A stretch of DNA of 12,182 nucleotides. It comes from Mariprofundaceae bacterium. GTDB taxonomy: Bacteria > Pseudomonadota > Zetaproteobacteria > Mariprofundales > Mariprofundaceae. This document shows, piece after piece, positions 5,618 through 12,182 of this stretch. Position 1 is the first letter of the stretch. Every line of letters starts with the position of its first letter. The stretch is from assembly GCA_030950825.1 (NCBI GenBank), contig JAUZQT010000139.1, forward strand, positions 1 through 12,182. Reading direction: 5' to 3'. The notes beneath the pieces were generated by a model. It was not told where the DNA came from. It saw only the letters and a program-made list of their open reading frames with translations, and did no database searches. Position numbers and translations under genes: made by a program.

Positions 5618-6883
5618 ATGAGTGAAGTGAAGACAGAACGCAATATTAGTCGTCTCACCGCTAATACAGTTGCACTGGTTTTAGCAGGTGGAAAAGGCTC
5701 AAGACTCAAGGCTTTAACAGAATGGCGAGCCAAGCCTTCTGTGCCATTTGGTGGAAAGTTTCGTATTATTGATTTTCCACTTTCCAACTGCATCAACTCT
5801 GGCATTCGGCGCATCTCAGTTGTTACCCAGTATAAATCCCACTCATTGCAGCGCCACCTACAACGCGGCTGGAGCTTTCTTTCTGGTCAATTCGGTGAAT
5901 TTTTAGAAGTTTTACCAGCCCAACAGCGGCAGGGCGAAGGATGGTATGAGGGCACTGCCGATGCTGTTTACCAAAACCTAGACATTATTCGCCATTATGA
6001 CCCAGAATATATTTTAATATTGGCTGGCGATCACATTTATAAAATGGATTATGGCAAAATGATTGCAGCGCATTACGCCAATGATGCAGATATTACAGTC
6101 GGTTGCATTCCTGTTCCTTTGGATGAAGCCAGTGCTTTTGGTGTTATGGCCATTGATCGTGATGAACGCATTGTTGAGTTTGCCGAGAAGCCCGAAAATC
6201 CCAAGACCATGCCAAGCGATGACACTCAAGCTTTGGCATCCATGGGTATTTACGTTTTTTCTACAAAGTATTTGCGTGACCGTTTGGTTGAAGATGCAAA
6301 AAATCCAGATTCAACACACGATTTCGGTCATGATCTCATTCCACATGCCATTGAGCATGCCAACGCATTTGCCTTCCCTTTTGTCAATGCCAACACTGGC
6401 GGGCCAAGCTACTGGCGTGACGTCGGTACCATTGATGCTTATTGGGAAGCCAATATCAATTTGGCAGAGCTGGAGCCTGAGTTGAACATGTACGATAAAA
6501 GCTGGCCTATTTGGACAGAGCAAGAGCAGTTGGCACCTGCCAAATTTGCATTTGATAATGACGACCGCCGTGGCATGGCTGTCGACTCGCTCATTTCAGG
6601 CGGCTGCCTGATTACTGGCTCTACGGTTCGGCATTCTGTCTTGTTCTCCAATGTACGCGTGCATTCCTATTCAAACGTTGAAGATAGTGTGGTGCTTCCC
6701 GATGTGGAAATTCATCGCAATTGCCGCCTTAAGAAATGCGTGATTGATAAAGGTAGCACCATTCCTGAAGGCACTATTATTGGTGAAAACATGGAAGATG
6801 ACAAAAAACGATTTGATGTCTCACCCAACGGTGTTGTACTGGTCACCCCTGAAATGTTGGGGCAAAATTTACATAGCGTTTAA
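5618..6883 (+). CDS. glgC: Glucose-1-phosphate adenylyltransferase (ADP-glucose pyrophosphorylase)
   Basis: This enzyme makes ADP-glucose from glucose-1-phosphate and ATP, the committed and usually allosterically controlled step of bacterial glycogen synthesis. The 421 residues compare with 431 in E. coli. An N-terminal nucleotidyltransferase domain holds L-A-G-G-K-G-S-R-L (22-30) and R-A-K-P-S-V-P-F-G-G-K-F-R-I-I-D-F (37-53). K39 corresponds to the E. coli activator-site Lys, D138 in L-A-G-D-H-I-Y-K-M-D-Y to the catalytic Asp, and K191 in F-A-E-K-P to the glucose-1-phosphate-binding Lys. The C-terminal left-handed beta-helix is visible as hexapeptide-like repeats (about 326-392), ending I-P-E-G-T-I-I-G-E-N. 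Conservation around K39 suggests the enzyme keeps sugar-phosphate activation. It stands alone between its own promoter and a strong terminator. No glgA, glgB or glgP is in the window. Confidence 0.96.
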   Translation: MSEVKTERNISRLTANTVALVLAGGKGSRLKALTEWRAKPSVPFGGKFRIIDFPLSNCINSGIRRISVVTQYKSHSLQRHLQRGWSFLSGQFGEFLEVLPAQQRQGEGWYEGTADAVYQNLDIIRHYDPEYILILAGDHIYKMDYGKMIAAHYANDADITVGCIPVPLDEASAFGVMAIDRDERIVEFAEKPENPKTMPSDDTQALASMGIYVFSTKYLRDRLVEDAKNPDSTHDFGHDLIPHAIEHANAFAFPFVNANTGGPSYWRDVGTIDAYWEANINLAELEPELNMYDKSWPIWTEQEQLAPAKFAFDNDDRRGMAVDSLISGGCLITGSTVRHSVLFSNVRVHSYSNVEDSVVLPDVEIHRNCRLKKCVIDKGSTIPEGTIIGENMEDDKKRFDVSPNGVVLVTPEMLGQNLHSV

Positions 6884-6916
6884 TCGTTATTTAACGTAAA
6901 ACTATGGCAATCATCC

Positions 6917-6947
6917 AAAGCCCTCAGTCGACAACTGAGGGCTTTTT
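6917..6947 (+). terminator. Intrinsic terminator after glgC
   Basis: AAAGCCCTCAG (6917-6927) and CTGAGGGCTTT (6935-6945) form a perfect 11-bp stem with a 7-base loop, ending in a five-T tract (6943-6947). It lies 33 bases past the glgC stop and 24 bases before the GH57 start codon, so the downstream genes depend on read-through or on a promoter not obvious in the short remaining gap. Confidence 0.92.
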
Positions 6948-6971
6948 ATTCCCTCACAAACAGGATATTTT

Positions 6972-8669
6972 ATGAGCAACAAGCTTTCTATTGTATTTTA
7001 TTGGCATATGCATCAACCCTTTTATCGTGAAGCAGATACAGGTCGTTACCACTTACCCTGGGTATACCTCCACGCCATGAAAGATTACACTGATATGGCA
7101 GAAATTCTCAATCAATTACCTGAAGCTCGCGCCGTCATCAATTATGTACCTTCACTGACTGCACAGATTGAAGATTATGCCAGTCAATTGTGTGATTTTC
7201 TCAATGGTCATAGCAAGCAGTTGGCGGATCCATTGCTTGCTTTGCTGATACATGAAACAGGTGAATATAGCAAACAGGAACAAGAAGAGTTGCTTAAAAA
7301 GTGTTTCCGTTTAAACAATGAACGCAATTTGCATCGCTACCCTGCTTACTCCCGCTTATGGAGCTTGTCCGAACATGCCCAAAGCCATGATGCCATTGAA
7401 TATTTGGGTGGTTATTATTACACTGATTTGATTACTTGGTATCACTTGGGCTGGCTGGCCGAAACAGTGCGTGACCGCAATTTTGTCGCGCGTCGCCTGA
7501 TTGAAAAAGGCTGCCACTTCAGTTATCAAGATCGCCGTGATTTACTCACCCTTATTGCCTCATTACTTAGTGAAATCCCTGCCACGCATCGCCGTTTGCA
7601 TCAAAGTGGTAAAATCGAATTAACCACAACGCCTTATGCGCACCCCATCATGCCACTCATGCTTGATTTCAACACCGCGCGTGAGACTGTGAGTGATGCC
7701 TTGCTGCCAGAAGAGCAGTATCCAGGTGGTGAAGAACGAGCTGTTGAGCATATAAAATTGGCTCTTGAGTCCCATCAACAATGTTTTGGACACAAACCAC
7801 TGGGCGTTTGGCCTGCTGAAGGCGCTGTATCCACGGCAACACTGGCACTGCTTGGCAAAGCAGGCTTCAACTGGTGTGCAACGGGTGAATCCGTATTACA
7901 CCATTCTTTGGGTTATAATTTGCGCGAGCAACACCCCCAAGAGCTTTACCAACCTTGGTTGATCGGTGAAGGCGACGAACAGATCACCTGTTTTTTCAGG
8001 GATGATCACCTGTCGGATTTGATTGGTTTTGAGTATTCAAAATGGGCAACCCATGATGCCGTGAATAACTTCATGCATGAGCTTGCCGAAATCAAACATC
8101 GCACACAAGGCACAAAACAACCGATTGTTCCGATTATTATGGATGGCGAAAATGCTTGGGAACACTTCCATGCCAATGGTGTACCATTCCTTACTGAGCT
8201 TTATCAGGCCATTGCCCACCATGACGATTATGAACTCTCCACATTCAGCGACTATCTGGCAGTCAATCCAGCCAAGCAAACACTCAAAAAACTCGTCTCA
8301 GGCTCATGGGTTTATGGCAATCTATCCACTTGGATTGGCGATCAAGCCAAAACCAACGCGTGGGAACTATTGATTGCTGCGAAAAAGGTATTTGATACCC
8401 GTATTGAGCACTTAAGCCCTGAAGCCGCAACGGCAGCTAAAGAGCAGCTTCGCATCTGTGAAGGCTCTGACTGGTGTTGGTGGTTTGGTGATTACAACCC
8501 ATCCGATGCGGTGCGTGATTTTGATAGCCTCTACCGACAACATCTCAAAAAACTTTATCAATTGATGGACTACAATATTCCTGAAACCCTCAATCAGGCT
8601 ATTTCCCAAGGTGGGGGTGATGCTGAAGGCGGCGGCGCAATGCGTCGGGGCGGGGCAGGAAACGAATGA
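6972..8669 (+). CDS. Glycoside hydrolase family 57 protein (alpha-amylase / 4-alpha-glucanotransferase-like)
   Basis: A 565-residue cytoplasmic GH57 enzyme (no signal peptide) of the alpha-amylase/alpha-mannosidase-like group, acting on alpha-glucans with retention. Conserved regions are H-M-H-Q-P-F-Y (12-18) at the N-terminus, G-V-W-P-A-E-G (278-284) with the likely nucleophile E283, I-M-D-G-E-N-A-W-E (389-397) with the likely acid/base D391, and G-S-W-V-Y-G-N-L-S-T-W-I-G-D (444-457). The C-terminal helical segment E-G-S-D-W-C-W-W-F-G-D (497-507) is typical of this subgroup. AGGA 6 bases before the ATG supports the start. The last 20 or so residues are a glycine-rich tail (G-G-G-D-A-E-G-G-G-A-M-R-R-G-G-A-G-N-E) unlike the rest. 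The stop overlaps the malQ start by four bases (ATGA), so it is co-translated with malQ and probably shares the job of breaking down or rearranging glycogen or maltodextrin. Exact substrate is not determinable; a branching-enzyme role is less likely. Confidence 0.9.
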   Translation: MSNKLSIVFYWHMHQPFYREADTGRYHLPWVYLHAMKDYTDMAEILNQLPEARAVINYVPSLTAQIEDYASQLCDFLNGHSKQLADPLLALLIHETGEYSKQEQEELLKKCFRLNNERNLHRYPAYSRLWSLSEHAQSHDAIEYLGGYYYTDLITWYHLGWLAETVRDRNFVARRLIEKGCHFSYQDRRDLLTLIASLLSEIPATHRRLHQSGKIELTTTPYAHPIMPLMLDFNTARETVSDALLPEEQYPGGEERAVEHIKLALESHQQCFGHKPLGVWPAEGAVSTATLALLGKAGFNWCATGESVLHHSLGYNLREQHPQELYQPWLIGEGDEQITCFFRDDHLSDLIGFEYSKWATHDAVNNFMHELAEIKHRTQGTKQPIVPIIMDGENAWEHFHANGVPFLTELYQAIAHHDDYELSTFSDYLAVNPAKQTLKKLVSGSWVYGNLSTWIGDQAKTNAWELLIAAKKVFDTRIEHLSPEAATAAKEQLRICEGSDWCWWFGDYNPSDAVRDFDSLYRQHLKKLYQLMDYNIPETLNQAISQGGGDAEGGGAMRRGGAGNE

Positions 8670-10144
8670 GCACATGCCTTGAACAGCGCCAATCGGGCGT
8701 TCTGCTACATATCACTTCGCTTCCAGGGCCTTTTAAACAGGGCGTTTTAGGGCATGAGGCTTTGGATTTTATTGATAAAATCGCCGATGCTGGCTACCGA
8801 GTGTGGCAATTTTTACCACTGGGACCCACCCATAGCCATGGCTCTCCCTACGAGTCTCTTTCATCGTCCGCTGGTAACCCTGAGCTTATTGATTTACGTA
8901 TTGCAGCACAGTACGGCTGGCTAAGCGATGCTGATATCAATCATTTGATTCATGGTGAATTAACACCCGCAACAGCACGCGCCAAGGCCGCTTTGCATTT
9001 TTGGCAGGATGTGGAAAAAAAAGCCGATTTATGCGAAACTGTCAACCTATTCCGAGAAGATAACAAGGCTTGGCTGGAAGATTATGCCTTGTTTGCATCC
9101 CTTAAAATAGCCCATCAGGATCTGGCTTGGTGGCAGTGGCCAAAAGCCTTGCGTGATCGTCGAAGCAAGGCATTAAAGCAAGCATCACATACATTGCTAG
9201 CACATGTCCACCAAGTCATTTTCGAACAATTTCTATTCGCGGAACAGTGGCGCACAGTGAAAAATCATGCTGAATCTCGCGGCGTGCAATTATTCGGTGA
9301 TTTACCTATTTATGTGGCGCACGACTCATCCGATGTGTGGGCCAATCGGGCGTTTTTCACGGTCAACGAAGATGGATTGTGTGATGAAGTGGCTGGCGTA
9401 CCACCCGATTATTTTTCCGAAACGGGGCAACGCTGGGGAAATCCGCTGTATTTATGGGAAGCCATGCAGGACTCGAATTTTAGCTGGTGGATTGATCGTG
9501 TTCGCATACAAATGAACCGCACACATATGCTTCGTATTGATCACTTCCGTGGTCTTGAGGCCTATTGGGCCATCCCAGGGCATCGTCAAGATGGCATTGA
9601 AGGGGAATGGCGCGAGGCACTTGGCGACGGTCTGCTTCAAGCCTTGCAAAACACATTTGGACCACTTCCTCTGATTGCTGAAGATTTGGGCATGATTACC
9701 GATAAAGTTCATGCATTGCGGAAAAAATTCAAGCTGCCAGGCATGAAAGTTTTGCAATTTGCCTTTGGTGGTGATGCTGATAACCCCTACCTTCCCCATC
9801 AACATAGCAATGATATGGTCAGTTACACGGGCACCCATGATAATGATACAACGATAGGCTGGTGGGACGCGGCTTCTGAGCAGGAACGCCAGCATGTCAA
9901 AAACTATTTTGGAACACAAGCTGAAGATATGCCATGGCCGATCATTCGTGCAACACTCGCATCACCCGCTGTTTTAGGCATTATTCCTATGCAAGATTTA
10001 CTCGCTTTGGATACCCTAGCTCGCTTTAATACGCCAGGAACCCTAGAAGAAAATTGGTCTTGGCGTTTGCAGGAAATACCGAATTCTGATCACAACTGCT
10101 GGTGCTATTCACGGCAGCTCAATGAACTTTACGGGCGAATCTGA
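8666..10144 (+). CDS. malQ: 4-alpha-glucanotransferase (amylomaltase, GH77)
   Basis: A 492-residue GH77 disproportionating enzyme that transfers alpha-1,4-glucan segments between maltodextrins and releases glucose. Length and motifs match the short bacterial/plant DPE1 form (T. aquaticus amylomaltase is about 500 aa). Key parts are G-D-L-P-I-Y-V-A-H-D-S-S-D-V-W-A-N (211-227), G-V-P-P-D-Y-F-S-x-x-G-Q-x-W-G-N-P (244-260), nucleophile D292 in R-I-D-H-F-R-G, acid/base E339 in I-A-E-D-L-G, and the transition-state Asp D392 in G-T-H-D-N-D-T-T. The start overlaps the GH57 stop by four bases, with AGGA 5 bases ahead. Its own stop shares one base with the next gene's ATG (TGATG). Next to a GH57 enzyme and glgC it most likely serves glycogen turnover. 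No frameshift or missing catalytic residue was seen. Confidence 0.96.
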   Translation: MSTCLEQRQSGVLLHITSLPGPFKQGVLGHEALDFIDKIADAGYRVWQFLPLGPTHSHGSPYESLSSSAGNPELIDLRIAAQYGWLSDADINHLIHGELTPATARAKAALHFWQDVEKKADLCETVNLFREDNKAWLEDYALFASLKIAHQDLAWWQWPKALRDRRSKALKQASHTLLAHVHQVIFEQFLFAEQWRTVKNHAESRGVQLFGDLPIYVAHDSSDVWANRAFFTVNEDGLCDEVAGVPPDYFSETGQRWGNPLYLWEAMQDSNFSWWIDRVRIQMNRTHMLRIDHFRGLEAYWAIPGHRQDGIEGEWREALGDGLLQALQNTFGPLPLIAEDLGMITDKVHALRKKFKLPGMKVLQFAFGGDADNPYLPHQHSNDMVSYTGTHDNDTTIGWWDAASEQERQHVKNYFGTQAEDMPWPIIRATLASPAVLGIIPMQDLLALDTLARFNTPGTLEENWSWRLQEIPNSDHNCWCYSRQLNELYGRI

Positions 10145-10698
10145 TGGCTAAAGTTATTGTTCCATTCACTCAAGGCGTTGAAGAAATTGAGTTTGTCGCC
10201 ATTGTCGATATTTTAAGGCGGGCAGACATTGAAGTAAGTACCGCCAGTCTGGATGGTTTACCTGTTCAGGGTCGCTCCAATATCACGATCCATGCTGATT
10301 GTGATCTGCGTGAAGTCAGCCAAGCAGCATGGGATATGATTGTGCTGCCTGGTGGCCTTCCCAATGCCTACCTGCTGCGTGATGATCGCCATGTTCAAGT
10401 CATCGTTCAACGTTTACGAGAAGAAAGAAAATTCATTGCAGCAATTTGCGCAGCCCCCACGGCACTTGCTGCTTATGGCATCACTGCGGGCATGCGTGTG
10501 ACTGCGTACCCTAGCTTTCAAAAAGATATGCAAACCCTGCAGCCATCCTCCATCTATGTGGATGATGCCGTGGTTGAAGATGATTTTTTAATTACCAGTC
10601 GTGGCGCAGGCACTGCGGTTGAATTTTCACTGCGCCTTGTTGCCAAACTTTGTGGAGAAAGCAAAGCCCAAGAAGTTCGACAGTCCATCATCGCCTAA
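10144..10698 (+). CDS. DJ-1/PfpI (YajL-like) family protein
   Basis: A 184-residue protein of the DJ-1/YajL branch of the DJ-1/PfpI superfamily, close to the usual 185-195 residues. The nucleophile-elbow Cys C102 sits in A-A-I-C-A-A-P-T-A-L, and E16 in G-V-E-E-I-E corresponds to the Glu (E18 in human DJ-1) that tunes the Cys. V-L-P-G-G (67-71) and T-S-R-G-A-G-T (151-157) complete the family pattern. Proposed roles in relatives are oxidative-stress chaperone and glyoxalase or deglycase activity on methylglyoxal-type adducts, and the biochemistry is disputed. The ATG overlaps the malQ stop by one base, so it is part of the alpha-glucan operon. A role in handling reactive carbonyls from sugar metabolism would fit this position but is inference. 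ThiJ is an older, misleading name. Confidence 0.92.
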   Translation: MAKVIVPFTQGVEEIEFVAIVDILRRADIEVSTASLDGLPVQGRSNITIHADCDLREVSQAAWDMIVLPGGLPNAYLLRDDRHVQVIVQRLREERKFIAAICAAPTALAAYGITAGMRVTAYPSFQKDMQTLQPSSIYVDDAVVEDDFLITSRGAGTAVEFSLRLVAKLCGESKAQEVRQSIIA

Positions 10699-10710
10699 TT
10701 CAAGTTAAGC

Positions 10711-11997
10711 ATGAATAACGCAGATATTGCCATTATCGGTGGCGGCCTCACGGGGCTAACAGCTGCCATACGTGCTGCTGAGCAGGGTCACCATGTTGAT
10801 TTGTATGAAGCAGCACCCCAACTGGGAGGGCGTACCCGTTCATTTTTCCATCAACCTTCACAAACGTGGGTTGATCATGGACCGCATTTACTGATTGGTG
10901 TGTACGAACGAACCTTACAATTACTCCAAGAAATCGATGCGCTAAAAAATACAACATGGCAGAAGTCTTTAACACTACCACTCTGGGATGCCAAACGCGG
11001 GCATTTTGAGCTAAAAGCATCCCCTCACTTACCCTTTCCACTGGCCTTGATACATGCCGTGCAACAAATGCCAGGGCATGGTTGGGCGATGATTCCAAGC
11101 TTGCTACGTATGGCGTATAGCTTGAAAAAAAACAGCATGAAAGAAGGACAAACAAAAACCGTTGCCGAGTGGATGCAAAGCGCCAATATTCAACGCCCAT
11201 TACAGCGTGATATGATCGAAGTATTGTGTTTGGGGGCGATGAACGAAGCCATGGATACAGCCGATGCAGCAAGTTTTTCCCATGTATTACAACAAGCCTT
11301 TGCCAATCATCGCAATGCCCGTCTGGGTTGGTTTACCAAACCCCTTTCACACGCCCTTATCGAACCGTTGATGCAGCGTTGTATGGCATTGGGTGTTCAC
11401 ATTCACACCAGCTCACGAGTTCTTTCCCTACAAAGCAACCATCAAGGCTGCACACTGACAACACGATCTGCTACAAGTACATACGAGAAAATAGTACTGG
11501 CAACGCCACCTTCCATACGCAATAAGCTTCTAAATATCCAGCAAACCATTGCAACATCACCGATTACCAATGTTCACCTGTGGTTTGAGCAAACAACCAC
11601 ATTATCATCACCCTTTATCGGAGGCATTGATACCTATGGTCAATGGTTTTTTGATGTATCCCATCAGTTCAATCAGAATACAGCTGATAAGCATACACTA
11701 TCCCACCTATGTGCTGTGATCAGCGCCGATAAAAGCAAGCGAAGTAAGCAAGAAAAAGTTCATTTAATCATCAATGAACTACGATCGATCACAGGTGACA
11801 AGCACTTAGATGCACGCCACTACCAAATCACCACAGTACAGGCAGCAACCCATCTTGTTCGCCCTTCAATAGCCTTATTGCTACCAGATCGGCTCATTGA
11901 TGCCTGTGAACAACCTGCTCTAGGCGAACTGCCGGCTACTATTGAATCCGCCATTGTGCGTGGCGAACAAGCTGCAATAAAAATTTCAGACAACTGA
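10711..11997 (+). CDS. HpnE-like FAD-dependent desaturase/oxidoreductase (hydroxysqualene dehydroxylase family)
   Basis: A 428-residue flavoprotein of the amine oxidase/phytoene desaturase superfamily. The N-terminus carries the FAD-binding Rossmann motif I-I-G-G-G-L-T-G-L-T-A-A (8-19), acidic E33 in L-Y-E-A, and G-G-R-T-R-S-F (39-45), followed by D-H-G-P-H-L-L (55-61), as in squalene-associated desaturases (HpnE), which turn hydroxysqualene into squalene for hopanoids. The C-terminal P-A-T-I-E-S-A-I-V-R-G matches the family's close. The A-G-D-(W/Y) motif that normally precedes it by a few residues is not recognisable (D-A-C-E-Q-P-A-L stands there) and is not found in the other two frames. 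HpnC and HpnD are absent from the window. It starts 12 bases after the DJ-1 gene with a weak ribosome site. A carotenoid or other polyene desaturase is the alternative, so I give no symbol. Confidence 0.75.
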   Translation: MNNADIAIIGGGLTGLTAAIRAAEQGHHVDLYEAAPQLGGRTRSFFHQPSQTWVDHGPHLLIGVYERTLQLLQEIDALKNTTWQKSLTLPLWDAKRGHFELKASPHLPFPLALIHAVQQMPGHGWAMIPSLLRMAYSLKKNSMKEGQTKTVAEWMQSANIQRPLQRDMIEVLCLGAMNEAMDTADAASFSHVLQQAFANHRNARLGWFTKPLSHALIEPLMQRCMALGVHIHTSSRVLSLQSNHQGCTLTTRSATSTYEKIVLATPPSIRNKLLNIQQTIATSPITNVHLWFEQTTTLSSPFIGGIDTYGQWFFDVSHQFNQNTADKHTLSHLCAVISADKSKRSKQEKVHLIINELRSITGDKHLDARHYQITTVQAATHLVRPSIALLLPDRLIDACEQPALGELPATIESAIVRGEQAAIKISDN

Positions 11998-12007
11998 ATT
12001 TAACCTG

Positions 12008-12062
12008 AAAAAAAGGGGACGCTACCCTTTGAAAAAAGAAAAAAAAGGGGACGCTACCCTTT
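12008..12062. repeat. Two direct copies of a REP-like palindrome upstream of the RAYT gene
   Basis: The unit AAAGGGGACGCTACCCTTT occurs twice, at 12012-12030 and 12044-12062, each preceded by a longer run of A, with a 32-base period. Each unit is itself an imperfect palindrome (AAAGGG paired with CCCTTT around a 7-base centre). Its complement contains GTAG, the tetranucleotide found at the foot of REP hairpins recognised by RAYT transposases. Repeats of this kind beside a RAYT gene mark a REPtron/BIME-like arrangement. Confidence 0.75.
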
Positions 12063-12093
12063 AAATCATAAATTGATGTGTTAATGTTCCACC

Positions 12094-12182
12094 ATGCCTA
12101 GATTATCACGAAGTGTATTTGAGAATATCCCCCACCATATTACCCAACGAGGAAACAGACGAGAAGATGTCTTTTTTACCGA
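12094..12182 (+). CDS. REP-associated tyrosine transposase (RAYT, Y1/IS200-like), N-terminal fragment cut by window edge
   Basis: From the ATG at 12094 the frame is open to the window end, 29 complete codons. The product begins M-P-R-L-S-R and runs into P-H-H-I-T-Q-R-G-N-R-R-E-D-V-F-F-T. This is the highly conserved N-terminus of the REP-associated/TnpA_REP branch of Y1 single-strand transposases. These enzymes cut and join single-stranded DNA at REP hairpins using one catalytic Tyr and a His-hydrophobic-His metal site, which would lie beyond the edge. The two REP-like palindromes just upstream support the call. The start is the only ATG ahead of the conserved motif; no strong ribosome site is visible. 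Whether the gene is intact cannot be seen. Confidence 0.85.
   Translation, partial: MPRLSRSVFENIPHHITQRGNRREDVFFT

Noticed and set aside
9452..9919. Minus-strand open frame of 155 codons inside malQ
   Set aside because: It overlaps the catalytic core of malQ antisense and has no recognisable domain.
10748..11272. Long open frame on the minus strand opposite the HpnE-like gene (174 codons)
   Set aside because: It lies wholly inside a recognised plus-strand gene, shows no family motif and has no ribosome site.
12008..12062. CRISPR-like array
   Set aside because: Only two short A-rich palindromic units with a 9-base spacer; the adjacent RAYT gene explains them as REP-like sites.

Overview
The window reads as an ordinary stretch of a Gram-negative, probably proteobacterial chromosome with low-to-moderate GC, edged at both ends by transposase-related DNA. 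The proteins look gamma- or zetaproteobacterial (Isc-type IscR/IscS, ErpA, YadGH-like ABC exporter, bacterial GlgC, HpnE-like desaturase). That placement is an impression from protein character, with no search behind it.

Layout. Positions 1-235 hold the C-terminal end of an IS630-type DDE transposase. From about 420 to 5288 every gene is on the minus strand. In transcription order these are erpA (A-type Fe-S carrier, closed by a clear terminator), an ABC-2 exporter ATPase and permease pair, rlmE/ftsJ (23S rRNA 2'-O-methyltransferase) carrying an in-frame TAA at codon 32, and then an isc-type operon iscR-iscS-iscA with its own promoter and an IscR-like operator. From 5618 on every gene is on the plus strand: glgC (ADP-glucose pyrophosphorylase) with a strong terminator, then a tightly packed run of GH57 glycosidase, malQ (4-alpha-glucanotransferase), a DJ-1/PfpI protein and an HpnE-like FAD desaturase. 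The window closes with two copies of a REP-like palindrome directly upstream of the first 29 codons of a RAYT (REP-associated tyrosine transposase, Y1/IS200-like).

How the genes work together. The left half is Fe-S cluster supply: the sensor-repressor IscR, the sulfur donor IscS and two A-type carriers (IscA, ErpA). No IscU scaffold, HscBA or ferredoxin lies in the window. The right half is storage alpha-glucan metabolism: GlgC makes ADP-glucose, while the GH57 enzyme and MalQ remodel or recycle alpha-1,4-glucans. The DJ-1 protein and the desaturase are coupled to this run by position, not by obvious chemistry.

I did not find a convincing undescribed multi-gene system. The observations most worth checking are the nonsense codon in an otherwise intact rlmE, the operator and leader-hairpin arrangement in front of iscR, the twin REP-like repeats before the RAYT gene, the loss of the usual A-G-D motif in the HpnE-like protein, and the extra C-terminal tails on ErpA and the GH57 enzyme.
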